Origin: Streptomyces tanashiensis
GTDB lineage: Bacteria; Actinomycetota; Actinomycetes; Streptomycetales; Streptomycetaceae
Length of the DNA stretch: 64,000 nucleotides
Direction: 5' to 3'
Assembly: GCF_014648895.1 (NCBI RefSeq)
Contig: NZ_BMRZ01000004.1
Span: 62,001 to 126,000 of the forward strand
Shown here: positions 18,743 to 28,361 of the stretch, one piece after another
How positions within the stretch are numbered: the stretch's first letter is position 1
Layout: each line of letters begins with the position of its first letter
The notes under the pieces: generated by a model
Told to the model about the DNA's origin: nothing
Database searches by the model: none
The model's input: only the letters and a program-made list of their open reading frames with translations
Translations under genes and position numbers: made by a program

Positions 18743-21700
18743 GTGAACGCGGATCCGGTGCTGTGGCGCGAGGGTGACCTCATAGACGACCGCTATCGGG
18801 TGACGCGGATCCTCGGACAGGGCGGAATGGGCGTGGTGCACCAGGTCCGGCATCTCGCATGGGGCGCCGACCTGGCGGTTAAGAGCCCGAAAGGGCAGCG
18901 GTGGAACGCTACTCGCCGGGAGCAGTTCGTCACCGAGGCCGAGACCTGGGTGTCGCTGGGGCTGCATCCGCACGTGTGCAGCTGCCATTACGTACGCGTC
19001 TTCGACGGAGTCCCGCGCGTCTTCGCCGAGTACGTCCCTGGCGGCAGCCTCCATGACTGGATCCGCGGCCGGAGGCTCTACAACGGGGACCACCGCGGCG
19101 TGCTGGCCCGCATGCTCGATCTCGCGATCCAGTTCGCGTGGGGCCTCGAGCACGCGCACAGCCGAGGTCTCGTGCACCAGGACGTCAAACCGGCGAACGT
19201 CCTGATCGAGGAGGCGGGGGAAGGCGCCGTCACGGCGAAGGTCACCGACTTCGGCATCGCCCGGGCGCGCGCCGTCGCTCTCGCGGCGGCCGCGGACGAC
19301 ACCGCGCCAGGCGTGAGTGTCCCGGTCTCGGCAGGCGGATACACCCGGAGATACGCCTCGCCCGAGCAAGTAGACGGACTGCCGCTGGGTCGGCGCACCG
19401 ACGTCTACAGCTACGCGGTCGCAGTACTGGAGATGTTCACCGGAGGAGCGACCTGGCGGGCCGGCGAAGTCGCGGGTGAAGTCCTCGCGCAGCACCGCGC
19501 CCAGGCGGAAGGCGTTCCCCCGGACGGCGGCCCGCCTCACCTGCCCTCGGACCTTGCCGACCTGCTGGAACGATGCCTGCGTCATGACCCCGCGCACCGA
19601 CCGGGATCGATGTCCGAGATCGCCGCCGAGCTGACCGGGATTTATCAGCGGGCGTTGGGACACCCCCATCCTCGTCAGATGCCCAAGGCCTCCGAACTGC
19701 TGGCGGACGAGTTGAACAACCGTGCCCTCTCCCTGCTCGACCTCGGCAGACCGGGCGATTCCGACCGGTCGTTCACGGCAGCGACGAAAGCCGATCCGCA
19801 GCACCTGGCGGCGGCCTACAACCACGGCCTGCGGCGGTGGCGACGCGCGGACATCACCGACGAGAACCTCATCGCCACACTCGACGGCATCCGCGCCGGC
19901 GACGACTCCTGGCAGGCCCGGCACCTGCTCGCCCAAGTACACCTGGAACGCGGCGACCTGACCTCCGCCCGCGCGTTGCTGGAGTCGGCACTGCACGAGA
20001 CTTCTGATGAACCGGACGTCAGAGCGGCGTTACGCGCCGCCCGGTCCCCCCTGGGTGTCGACGCCCGCTGCACCGAGACCTCGGCAATCGCCTGGCGCGG
20101 CGAGCAGTCCATCGTGAACCCAGTCCGTATCGCCGCCGACGCGCCGCTCGCGCTGACCGGCGGCCGTGACGGCACGGTGCGATTGTGGGACCTGGACAGC
20201 GGGCACTGCCACCTGACGCTCTCTGGGAGCAGCCGTCCGGTGATCGCCGTCGACATCAGTCCAGACGGCACTGTCGGTGCCTCCGCGAGCGGGGACGACA
20301 CGATTCGAATCTGGGACCTGACCACCGGCCGCGGCCTGTACGAGGTGCGCACGGAGCGGCCGCGCCGACCAGGCAGGGGGTTCGTGGCTCGGGGCGAGTA
20401 CTACACCGTCCGGATCAGCGCCGACGCACGGTTCGTGCTGTGGGCGGAGGAAGGGAAGGTAACGCTCTGGGACTTCTGGGGAGCTGGACGGACCGTGCTG
20501 CACGACGAGGACGACGGAGGCTGGCGGGCAGGGATCGACCTGACCGCTGACGGGCGTCTGGCTCTCTTCGCCGACGGCGATCGGATTCGGATGTGGGAGC
20601 CGGCGAGCGGACGCGGGTGGCAGACCGCGCCCATACCCGACGGGATCGCCCCGGGCTTTCTCCGCGTATCCCCCGACGGCCGCTCCGCGGTCACCAGCGG
20701 ATACGCAGCCGGGACCATCCGTCTGTGGGACTTGGTGAGCGGTCAGTGCGCCCACAGGCTCCAAGGGCACCGCAGTGGGGTAAGGGCACTCTCGTTCAGC
20801 GGTGACTCGCGGTTCCTACTCTCCAGCGGACAGGTGGACAGGACTGTCCGATTCTGGGATCTGCGCACCGGCCGTTGCCTGCGAACCTTCGCCCTACCCG
20901 AAACGGGTGGCTACGTGGACGAGGTGAGGTTGGCGGGCGACGCCCGCCGTGCGATCTCGGTCAGCGACAACGGCACCGTCGCGCGCTGGACGATGCCGGC
21001 CGGACCCAAGACCGCCGAAACCGGGAGCGCGATCCTCCAACTGAGCCGGCCACGTCCCGTCACCGACTTGGCCAACCTGAGTAAGAAGGTGGAGGCGCAG
21101 GTGGTCTCGGCGGAGCAGGCGATGGCCGACGGACGTCTGCCGGCGGCACTTGACCTGCTCACGCAGGCGCGCGCCACGGCAGGGTACGAACGTCAGTCGC
21201 ACGTGCTGTCCGCCTGGCGAAAGCTGGCCCGCAAATCGATCCGCACGGTCCTACGCGGCTCCTGGCCCGGCAAGACGCTTGCCACCGGGCACTTCCAGTC
21301 GGCCGACCTCTCCCAGGACGGCACGGTAGCCGCGGTCTGCCACACCGACGGCACGGTCCGGCTGTGGGACATCGAGCACGACACCGAACTGCGCGAGATC
21401 CGTGTGAACCCCGGCAGGTCGAGGGGGATGGGGGTCTGCCTCAGCCTGAGCGCCGATGGGCGCCGACTCTTGTCCGGTGAGAACGACCGGGTGCGGCTGT
21501 GGTCGGTCGACACCGGCGCATGCCTACACACCTTCGACGTGGGCGAACACGAGATATGGTCGGTACGCTTCGCAGCCGACGACAGTCACGCGCTTTTCAG
21601 CGGCCATCCCTGGACTCAGCTCTGGGACCTGCGCACGGGTTCCGTGTTGTCCACCATGCACGAAAGAGTCACCAGTGTCGCTTGGGCCGGTCCGCTCTCC

Positions 21701-22408
21701 CTTGCGGCCGCGATCGGCGGGGTGCACCGCGACACGGTGCTGGTGCACGAGGTGGCCGACGGCCACCTCGTCCGCAGGATCGACGCACCACGCCCCCCGG
21801 GAAATACGCGGAACCCGACAGGCTATGAAGCCTTCTTCAAGCCGCGTGGCTTGGTCGAATGGAGTTCGGCGGGCCTAAGTGCCGACGGACGCCAACTGCT
21901 GACGGGCGACGAGGCCGGGGCCATTCAGCTGTGGGACCTCGCCACCGGGGAACGACTCCGGCAGTTCGAAAAGGAACCGGACCACACACCGTCCAAGCTC
22001 CGATTCACCGCCGACGGACGCTTCGCAATCTCCACCGGCCGCGACTTCAAGATCCGGGCGTGGGATGTCGGCACCGGACGGTGCCTGCGTGTCCTCGGTG
22101 AACACCGGCAGCCGGTCGACGACATCGTCGTCGCCTCAGACAGCCGTCGCGTGCTCTCATGGAGCCGAGTCGACGGCGCCCGACTGTGGGAGCTCGACTG
22201 GGAGCTGGAGGCCCGGGAAGCGGTCGACTGGGACGAGGCCGCAGCGCCCTACCTGGAGGGTTTTCTTGCCCGGCACGGGCAGCACCCGACCGATGCCGAC
22301 ATCGACGGCTTGCTGCGCCTCCTCCAAGACGCCGGTTACGGCTGGCTGCGAGCAGAGGGAGTTCGGGCCGAACTGGATCGCATGGCAGTCGCGCAAAGGA
22401 AGCGATGA
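18743..22408 (+). CDS. Ser/Thr protein kinase with TPR and double WD40 propeller
   Basis: A 1221-residue soluble protein. The kinase occupies ~1-300: Gly loop GQGGMG, Lys in LAVKSPK, catalytic loop HQDVKPAN (Arg of HRD replaced by Gln at ~146) and DFG at ~169. A TPR-like helical stretch (~310-440) holds NNRALSLLDLG and AAYNHGLRRW. Then come about 13-14 WD-type blades (LWDLDSGH, IWDLTTGR, LWDLVSGQ, FWDLRTGR, LWDIEHDT, LWDLATGE, AWDVGTGR), split near 760-830 by a helical insert. This suggests two seven-bladed propellers used as a scaffold. Divergent from the FHA-kinase operon. Confidence 0.93.
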   Translation: MNADPVLWREGDLIDDRYRVTRILGQGGMGVVHQVRHLAWGADLAVKSPKGQRWNATRREQFVTEAETWVSLGLHPHVCSCHYVRVFDGVPRVFAEYVPGGSLHDWIRGRRLYNGDHRGVLARMLDLAIQFAWGLEHAHSRGLVHQDVKPANVLIEEAGEGAVTAKVTDFGIARARAVALAAAADDTAPGVSVPVSAGGYTRRYASPEQVDGLPLGRRTDVYSYAVAVLEMFTGGATWRAGEVAGEVLAQHRAQAEGVPPDGGPPHLPSDLADLLERCLRHDPAHRPGSMSEIAAELTGIYQRALGHPHPRQMPKASELLADELNNRALSLLDLGRPGDSDRSFTAATKADPQHLAAAYNHGLRRWRRADITDENLIATLDGIRAGDDSWQARHLLAQVHLERGDLTSARALLESALHETSDEPDVRAALRAARSPLGVDARCTETSAIAWRGEQSIVNPVRIAADAPLALTGGRDGTVRLWDLDSGHCHLTLSGSSRPVIAVDISPDGTVGASASGDDTIRIWDLTTGRGLYEVRTERPRRPGRGFVARGEYYTVRISADARFVLWAEEGKVTLWDFWGAGRTVLHDEDDGGWRAGIDLTADGRLALFADGDRIRMWEPASGRGWQTAPIPDGIAPGFLRVSPDGRSAVTSGYAAGTIRLWDLVSGQCAHRLQGHRSGVRALSFSGDSRFLLSSGQVDRTVRFWDLRTGRCLRTFALPETGGYVDEVRLAGDARRAISVSDNGTVARWTMPAGPKTAETGSAILQLSRPRPVTDLANLSKKVEAQVVSAEQAMADGRLPAALDLLTQARATAGYERQSHVLSAWRKLARKSIRTVLRGSWPGKTLATGHFQSADLSQDGTVAAVCHTDGTVRLWDIEHDTELREIRVNPGRSRGMGVCLSLSADGRRLLSGENDRVRLWSVDTGACLHTFDVGEHEIWSVRFAADDSHALFSGHPWTQLWDLRTGSVLSTMHERVTSVAWAGPLSLAAAIGGVHRDTVLVHEVADGHLVRRIDAPRPPGNTRNPTGYEAFFKPRGLVEWSSAGLSADGRQLLTGDEAGAIQLWDLATGERLRQFEKEPDHTPSKLRFTADGRFAISTGRDFKIRAWDVGTGRCLRVLGEHRQPVDDIVVASDSRRVLSWSRVDGARLWELDWELEAREAVDWDEAAAPYLEGFLARHGQHPTDADIDGLLRLLQDAGYGWLRAEGVRAELDRMAVAQRKR

Positions 22409-22483
22409 CCCAGTCTGGTGCGGTCGGGCTCGGCGCAGCGTCGCGGCCCAAGACTTCCGAAAGCTCGCTACCCCTGCTGGTTC

Positions 22484-22533
22484 TGAAGCGATCCGGGTCT
22501 CATAGAGGCTCCGGAGTGTCCCGGATCGCTTCA
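22484..22533 (+). terminator. 14-bp perfect inverted repeat after the WD40 kinase
   Basis: TGAAGCGATCCGGG at 22484-22497 and its exact complement at 22520-22533 enclose 22 bases that include the palindrome CTCCGGAG. It may be a factor-independent terminator. The long loop also allows a pair of short terminal repeats left by a mobile element. Confidence 0.5.
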
Positions 22534-22551
22534 AACCGACCGCGGGGCACG

Positions 22552-22956
22552 GTGATCACCTTCTCCGCGAGGGAGACACGGCACAAGGTCCGCCTGGGCG
22601 GCGGGGTCGAGGTGTGGTCGATGTGTGCGATCGACGCCTTGGGCGTCGCGGCGATGCTCGACCAGGACGTCCAGGTCACCTCGTGCGACCCGGTCGGCGG
22701 CCGGCGGATCACCGTCGCCTTCACCGGCGGTTCCGCGCGGTGGGAACCCGAGGAGGCGGTGGTCTTCGTCGGCCGACGGGCGGGGGAGGGCCCCGCGGCC
22801 GACGTGTGCTGCGAGGCCCTGAACTTCTTCGCCGACCGCTCCACCGCTGAGCTGTGGACGCGTCGCCACCCCGAATTTCCCGGCCGGATCATCAGCCAGG
22901 ACGAGGCCCTCGTCATCGGAGCTCGCACCTTCGGGCCGCTGCTTGCCGACGACTGA
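22552..22956 (+). pseudogene. MerB-like (organomercurial lyase family) domain, N-terminally shortened
   Basis: About 134 aa. The Cys/Asp pattern of MerB-type proteins is visible: VWSMCAIDALG (Cys and Asp three apart) and later ADVCCEALNFFAD. In MerB these residues cleave the carbon-mercury bond. Family members carry an N-terminal winged-helix region that is absent here: the frame upstream is just the shadow of the kinase tail and the inverted repeat. The GTG at 22552 is the only reasonable start. It could be a stand-alone domain protein, but no other mer gene is nearby. Truncation is the simpler reading. Confidence 0.55.
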
Positions 22957-22998
22957 ACGAGCGCAGCGGGTACCGGAGCGGATGCGGGCGGGGGAGGA

Positions 22999-23404
22999 TC
23001 AGATGCGGAGATCCCGGCCTGTCGCGGCGAGCAGGTGCTCGAACGCGGAGGCGTCCGTCGGCGGAACGACGGCCTCGCCGAAGACGTTCATCCGGCGCCC
23101 CATCGGCGCCATCTCCTCGCACACCGCCGCCAGTTCCGCCACGACCGCAGGGGCCGGCTCGAAGGGTGATCCGGTCGCCCGGGCCAGGTCCCGGGCGGGC
23201 ACCGTCAGGTCGAGCAGCACCAGGGATCCGACGGTACGGGCGGGCATATCCATGAGTCACGTCGACTGTCGGGGAGAGCGTGCCCGGCCGGGCCGCGACG
23301 AGGTACTTGAGCGGGGTGTCCCCGTCGATGCGCCAGCCGAGCGTGACGGAGTGATCGGTGACCTCGTACGGCGTGTCAAGGAACGCGGGGCTCACTCGTG
23401 CCAT
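22999..23404 (-). pseudogene. hypothetical protein, frameshifted
   Basis: Two adjacent minus-strand frames look like one protein. The first, from ATG 23404, reads MARVSPAFLDTPYEVTDHS through PLKYLVAARPGTLSPTVDV. The second begins at about 23253 with MDMPARTVGSLVLLDL and ends DASAFEHLLAATGRDLRI. A one-base change near 23255 would join them into ~134 residues. The family is unknown to me. Translation of the second half alone from the ATG at 23253 is possible. Confidence 0.45.
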
Positions 23405-23790
23405 CTCGGACCTCGCTGGTGTCGCGACCTCGTACAGGGGTCGGGGTCGGTGCGTACGGCGCGGGCAGCGCGCTGACAGCAGCGTCGCTTCGGCGTACGG
23501 CGCCGTGCTGTGCCGGCAAGCCCGCCGCCGATCGTCCCACGGGAGGAATCCGTTCGCGCCATGTCCGCACAAAGACGGTGCCGCAGCGGCCACTTGGCTG
23601 GCTCTCCGGTCACCGCCGTCCCTAGCGTCTGCCCCGGCCACGCTCAACGGCGTTACGCGGCGTGGTGTCCGTCCGGTGTCCGTCCGGTCCGCAGCGAACG
23701 TGTCATCTCGGCGCCGGTCGGCCGTGCCAGGAGTCCGGAGCGGTCGGAGTCCGTAGACCCTGCCCTCCCAGCGGCGGCGATGTCAGCACC
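23405..23790. other. intergenic, no gene recognised
   Basis: Contains a small tandem repeat (GGTGTCCGTCC twice, 23664-23685) just before the broken nitronate monooxygenase sequence. No supported coding frame or RNA. Confidence 0.4.
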
Positions 23791-24336
23791 ATGGCGCTGG
23801 TGCCGCAGGTCGTCGACGCCGTCCGGCCGCTGCCGGTACTCGCCTCCGGCGCCATCGCCGACGGCCGGGGCATCGCCGCGGCCCTGGCCCTGGGGGCGCA
23901 GGGCGCGAACATCGGCTCCCGGTTCCTGGCCTCGGCCGAATGCGAGGTCAGCGACGACCGGAAGGCGGCCATCGTCTCCGCCGCCAGCCGGGACGCGGTC
24001 AAAGTGACGTTCGCCGACCAGATCCTGCCCCCGCCGGCCGAGGGCGGGTTCACGACCGTTCCCCGGTCCCTGCGCACCGGGTTCGTCGAGGACGGCAACA
24101 CCCACCCCGAAGCAACCGCCGCCCAGGCCGAGGCGATGCGCACCCGGGTGATGACGTCGATGCGCGACGGCACGGCGCACGAGCTGGTCCCCCTGACAGG
24201 CCAGACCGCCGGCCTCGTCCACGACATCGCTCCGGCCGCCGAACTCGTCCACCGGCTGATCACCGAGGCGGAGGCGACGCTACGCGTTCTCGCCGACCTG
24301 ACATCGGCGAGGAACAGCGCCGATGAACCCACGTAG
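23791..24336 (+). pseudogene. nitronate monooxygenase, 5' truncated
   Basis: C-terminal ~180 residues of an FMN-dependent nitronate monooxygenase/2-nitropropane dioxygenase-type TIM barrel. The phosphate-binding segment LASGAIADGRGIAAALALGAQGANIGSRFLAS is intact. The N-terminal half, including the first barrel strands and the catalytic His, is missing: similarity starts a few codons before this ATG (GGDVSTMALVPQVV) and upstream sequence is unrelated. No ribosome binding site precedes the ATG. An FMN-binding half barrel alone should not be active. Confidence 0.75.
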
Positions 24337-24411
24337 GAACGGCTGGCGCCGGCGCATTACCGGGCAGGTCGGTTGGCCCTGCGGCCCCGTACCGCCCAGC
24401 CCGGGGCCGTG

Positions 24412-24483
24412 AGCCCGAGGGAGCCGTCCTGCTGGTTTGTCGAGCGCTCGTTCGGCCACGTGCACTGGTTCCGCCAGCTTTGG
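24412..24483 (+). pseudogene. possible remnant of an IS5-type transposase C-terminus
   Basis: A short plus-strand reading SCWFVERSFGHVHWFRQLW resembles the conserved WVVERTFAWLH-FRRL block around the catalytic Glu of IS5/IS4 transposases. Nothing else of the gene survives between 24337 and 24666. Another frame ends in a plausible tail, YLERLAARAERDDPGPDAW, that I cannot assign. Confidence 0.3.
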
Positions 24484-24666
24484 ATGGCTGGGTTCGCCCC
24501 GGTTGGGCAGGGCCATGCGGGTGCGGTCCATGGGGAAGCGGCTTGCGACGGTCCGAATCTTCTGGGGCATGCGCCGTGTACACGGAGGGCCGGCAGCACT
24601 ACCTCGAGCGGCTGGCGGCACGGGCCGAGCGTGACGACCCCGGCCCGGATGCCTGGATGCAGGCCC

Positions 24667-27633
24667 TCACGACATGACGGTCGTCGTCGGGACATTCGTG
24701 GTCGGCGGCAACCCGGCGAGGAAGGTGCGGATCTCGTCGGCCTCGGGGACGGCGAGGGCGGTGTAGAGGTCCAGGGCATGTCGGGCATGGTCGTGGGCGA
24801 GGTCGATGCGGCCGAGGTCGCGGTGGACGTGCGCCAGGCCGTCATGGGCGCGGGCCTGCTCGGGGCGGTAGCCGAACTCGCGGGCGAGCGTCAGCGCGCT
24901 GTCGTGTTCGGTCACGGCCCGGGCCAGGTCGCCCAGCGAACGGGCGGCCTCCGCGAGGGCGTTGAGCGACTCGGCCTCGTCTCCGGGGAAGTCGAACCTG
25001 CGGCACAGCTCAAGGGCTTGGCGGTGCTGCCGCCGGGCTTCGTCGTAGCGGCCCTGTCGCTGGTACAGCAGCCCGATGTTGTTCAGCACGATGGTCTCGC
25101 CGATGCGGGATCCCGTCTCGCGGTACGCGTGCAGCGCCTGCCGATGGTGCTCGTGGGCGTCCTCGTGCCGCCCCCGGTGCTCGTGGACGATGCCGAGATC
25201 GGTCAGGCATCGGGCCTCGCCGCCGCGGTCGCCGAGCTCGCGGAAGAACGCGAGGGCCTGCGCGCTGTGGTCGTGGGCCCGGTCGTAGTCCCGTCGGCGC
25301 CTGGAGACGATGCCGAGGCCCTGCAGTGCGCGGGCCTCGGCACCTCGGTCGCCGATCCCGTGCGCGAGGTCCAGGGCGTGCCGGTATTGCTCAGCCGCCT
25401 GCTCGTGGTCGCCGTGCCACCAGAAATGCACTTCGCCGAGATCGATGAGCGTGCGCGCTTCGGCGGCGGTGTCGCCGCTCCGGCGGCCGGCTTGGAGTGC
25501 CAGGCCGTGGAGGGCCAGCGCGTCGGCCTGGTGGGCGTGGCCGAGGAGGTAGCGGTGCAGGGTGGCGGCCAGTCGGGTGGTGTGCGGGAGCATGTCGTGC
25601 TCGGCCGCGTACTGGCCGGTCGCCATGAGGTTCGCGCGTTCGGCGTCGAGCCAGGCGATCGCCTCGGCCTCGTCCCGCGGGGGCCATGCCGGGGTGCCCG
25701 GCGCGGGGATGCGCGGCCTGCGGTTCCTGCCCTCGGGGTAGAGATGGTCGATGGCCGTACTCGCGATGTGGAGATAGTGGTGGAACAGTCGACCGAGGGC
25801 CTCGCGCTGAGCGTCGGGGGGTTCCTGGGCGGCCGCGGTGGCGAGGGCGTGTTCGCGCAGCAGGTCGTGGAAGGTGTAGCGGCCGAGCTGATGTTGCGCC
25901 AGTACGTGGGCATCCAGGAGGTCTTCGAGGAGCGTTTCGGCCTCGTCGAGCGGGAGGCCGGTGAGCGCGGATGCCGCCTCGGCGCTGATGTCGCGGCCCG
26001 GCTGGAGTCCCATGAGCCGGAACATGCGCTGCTGGTCCTCGGTCAGCTGCTCGTAGGACAGCGTGAACGCCGCTGCCACTCCGCGCTCCGACGTGGCCAG
26101 CTCGGAGAGTCTGCGGCGCTGGTCGCGGAGCCGGTCGGCCAGGTATGCGACGGTCCAGCGGGGACGGTGGTGCAGGCGTGCAGCGGCGATGCGGACGGCC
26201 AGCGGCAGGAATCCGCACAGCTGCAGGACGTCGAGGACGGCCAGGGGTTCGGCGGCCGCCCGTGCGCCGACGACGGCCGTGAACATCTCCTCGGCGTCCG
26301 CGGCGGGTAGTACGTCCAGGGACAGGGCGTGCGCCCCGTCCAGGTCGGTCAGCCGTCGGCGGCTGGTGATCAGGACGAGGGCGCGCGAGGCCGCTCCGGG
26401 CAGCAACTGACGTACCTGGTCGGCGCCGAGGGCGTTGTCGAGCACGGCCAGCACGCGACGGCCTGAGAGTTCGGACCGCCACAGGGCGGCGCGATCGGCG
26501 GCCGACGCGGGTATCTGTGAGGCGGGTACGCCGAGTTGGCCCAGGAGGACCTCGAGTGCGGCACCGGCGTCGAGGGGGACCTGGCCGGCGGTGTGCGCCT
26601 GCAGGTCGACGAAGAGTTGTCCGTCCGGGAAGCGGTCCGCGAGGCGGTGCCCCGCGTGGACGGCGAGCGTCGTCTTGCCGACCCCGGCCATTCCGTCGAT
26701 CGCCGAGATCGTCACGACACCGCCGTTGTCGCCCGACCACAGACGGATCAGCCCGTCGAGCTCGTCTTCGCGTCCGGTGAAGTCCGGGACGTCGTACGGC
26801 AGGAAGTTGGCCCTCTGCGGCTTCGCCGGCGCGGCGGCGGGCCCGACGTCCGGCGTGACGGCCTGCGCGGCGGCGGGCGCGGTGACCGGCGGCCGCAGTT
26901 CGGGGGCGTCCCGCAGGATGTCCTGTTCGAGCTTCCCGAACGCGTGGCCGGGGTCGAGCCCTTGATGTTCGGCCAGGGTCGTCCGGAAGTCCCGTGCCAC
27001 CTGCAGCGCGTCGGTCTGGCGTCCGGCGCGGTGCAGGGCGAGCATCAGCTGGCAGCAGAGCCGTTCCCGCAGGGGGTGGGCCGAGGTGTGGACGGACAGT
27101 TCGTCGATGAGATTGTCGTGCCGCCCCCGGGCCAGCTCCAGCTCGGCCAGGCGCTCGACGGCGGTCAGGAGCTGCCCGTTCAGACGTGCACGGGTGCCCT
27201 GGACGTACGGGGCGGTGATGTCGGCCAGCGGCTCGCCCCGCCACAGCGCCAGCGCGGCACGGATCCGGCCCGCGATGTCCCCCGGGTCGTCGGAGTCGGC
27301 CTGCGCCTTGGCGATCCGGCTGGTGAACTCCTCCAGATCGAGCTGCCCCGGCTCGGGGTTGATCACGTACCCGGCCGGCCGCGTCGCCAGCATCCCGTCG
27401 GCCCCTGAAGCCCGCAGCATCCGCCGGATCGCGGCGATCGTGGTCTGGATCTGCGCGCGGGCGGAATCCGGCGGCAGCGGCCCCCACATCGCGTCGATCA
27501 GGCGATCCACACTGATCGCGACCCCGGAGTGCAGCAACAGGTAGGCGAGCACGGCCCGATGACGGGGCGCCAGGTTGGGCGTGCCCGTACCGGGAGCCAC
27601 GGCCTCCACCGGGCCGAGGATCGTGAACCGCAT
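24667..27633 (-). CDS. AfsR/SARP-family transcriptional regulator (BTAD-NB-ARC-TPR)
   Basis: About 988 aa. The N-terminal OmpR-like DNA-binding domain (~1-95) starts MRFTILGPVEAV and contains RHRAVLAYLLLHSGVAISVDRLIDAMW. The bacterial transcriptional activation domain (~100-250) follows. Then an NB-ARC ATPase: FTGREDELDGL, Walker A GMAGVGKTT, and VLAVLDNA as Walker B. The last ~350 residues are TPRs (ALDLAHGIGDRGAEARALQGLG-type repeats). Such proteins are cytoplasmic ATP-dependent activators of antibiotic or local gene clusters. It is divergent from the carboxymuconolactone decarboxylase gene with 80 bp between, so it may control that run of genes. Confidence 0.94.
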   Translation of the reverse strand: MRFTILGPVEAVAPGTGTPNLAPRHRAVLAYLLLHSGVAISVDRLIDAMWGPLPPDSARAQIQTTIAAIRRMLRASGADGMLATRPAGYVINPEPGQLDLEEFTSRIAKAQADSDDPGDIAGRIRAALALWRGEPLADITAPYVQGTRARLNGQLLTAVERLAELELARGRHDNLIDELSVHTSAHPLRERLCCQLMLALHRAGRQTDALQVARDFRTTLAEHQGLDPGHAFGKLEQDILRDAPELRPPVTAPAAAQAVTPDVGPAAAPAKPQRANFLPYDVPDFTGREDELDGLIRLWSGDNGGVVTISAIDGMAGVGKTTLAVHAGHRLADRFPDGQLFVDLQAHTAGQVPLDAGAALEVLLGQLGVPASQIPASAADRAALWRSELSGRRVLAVLDNALGADQVRQLLPGAASRALVLITSRRRLTDLDGAHALSLDVLPAADAEEMFTAVVGARAAAEPLAVLDVLQLCGFLPLAVRIAAARLHHRPRWTVAYLADRLRDQRRRLSELATSERGVAAAFTLSYEQLTEDQQRMFRLMGLQPGRDISAEAASALTGLPLDEAETLLEDLLDAHVLAQHQLGRYTFHDLLREHALATAAAQEPPDAQREALGRLFHHYLHIASTAIDHLYPEGRNRRPRIPAPGTPAWPPRDEAEAIAWLDAERANLMATGQYAAEHDMLPHTTRLAATLHRYLLGHAHQADALALHGLALQAGRRSGDTAAEARTLIDLGEVHFWWHGDHEQAAEQYRHALDLAHGIGDRGAEARALQGLGIVSRRRRDYDRAHDHSAQALAFFRELGDRGGEARCLTDLGIVHEHRGRHEDAHEHHRQALHAYRETGSRIGETIVLNNIGLLYQRQGRYDEARRQHRQALELCRRFDFPGDEAESLNALAEAARSLGDLARAVTEHDSALTLAREFGYRPEQARAHDGLAHVHRDLGRIDLAHDHARHALDLYTALAVPEADEIRTFLAGLPPTTNVPTTTVMS

Positions 27634-27713
27634 GCCGCCACTCCAGAGGTCACCGTCGCGCGCATCGAAGACGCATCGGGAATGTATCAAGATCGCCCGG
27701 CAGAGTTCTCCGC

Positions 27714-28259
27714 ATGACAGCACTCCACACCGTCGAACCGGAGAACACGACCGGCGAGACCGCAGCTCTGTTCAACGCCACGCACCAGGCCCTGGGAGTC
27801 GTACCGAACCTGGCCAGGGTGATGGCCAACAGCCCGCCCGTGCTCAAGGGGTACGTGGCCGTCGTCACCGCCCTGAGCGCGGCGGGAACCCTGCCGGCGG
27901 CCGTACGCGAGAGCATCGCGCTGCTGGTGGCCCAGGAGAACGGATCCGACTACTGCCTCTCCGTGCACGCGTTCCGCGCGACGAGGACGGCCGGGCTGAG
28001 TACCGCCGAGGCCGGCCGCGCACGCCACGGTGAGGCCGAGGAACCCTGGGCCGCCGCCGTCCTGGAGCTGGCCGCCGTGATGGTCCGCGACCGCGGAGCC
28101 GCCACCGACGAGCAGCTGGCCGCGGCCCGGCGCGCCGGTCTGTCCGACGGGCAGATCGTCGAGGTCGTCGCCCATGTCGCTCTCAACGTGTTCACCAACT
28201 ACCTGGCCACGACGGCCCGTATCGACATCGACTGGCCGCTCGTGCGCCACACCGACTGA
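27714..28259 (+). CDS. carboxymuconolactone decarboxylase/AhpD-like protein
   Basis: All-helical protein of ~181 aa with the AhpD-like active-site helix: Glu75, Cys81 and His85 in ENGSDYCLSVHAF. It has one Cys rather than the CxxC of true AhpD reductases. Such proteins are peroxidase-related or act on small acids; no substrate is evident. First gene of a plus-strand run (CMD, GNAT, DUF4097, serine hydrolase, glycosyltransferase-methyltransferase) and divergent from the SARP regulator. Confidence 0.88.
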   Translation: MTALHTVEPENTTGETAALFNATHQALGVVPNLARVMANSPPVLKGYVAVVTALSAAGTLPAAVRESIALLVAQENGSDYCLSVHAFRATRTAGLSTAEAGRARHGEAEEPWAAAVLELAAVMVRDRGAATDEQLAAARRAGLSDGQIVEVVAHVALNVFTNYLATTARIDIDWPLVRHTD

Positions 28260-28361
28260 AGGAACGTGAACGCGATGACGCAGGCTGCGTCGGGTGGCCC
28301 GAACCGATCCACTCCGACCTCCCTCCTGAACGAGACCGCCTTCCCCACCGAGGATCCCCAC

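Noticed and set aside
24373..26310. 645-codon plus-strand open frame opposite the SARP gene
   Set aside because: Repetitive Gly/Val/Arg-rich reading caused by GC-biased third positions of the real minus-strand gene; no domain and no ribosome binding site.
28266..28361. Longer GNAT start at GTG 28266
   Set aside because: The extra ~32 residues are low-complexity and precede a better spaced GAGG-ATG at 28362; kept only as an alternative.
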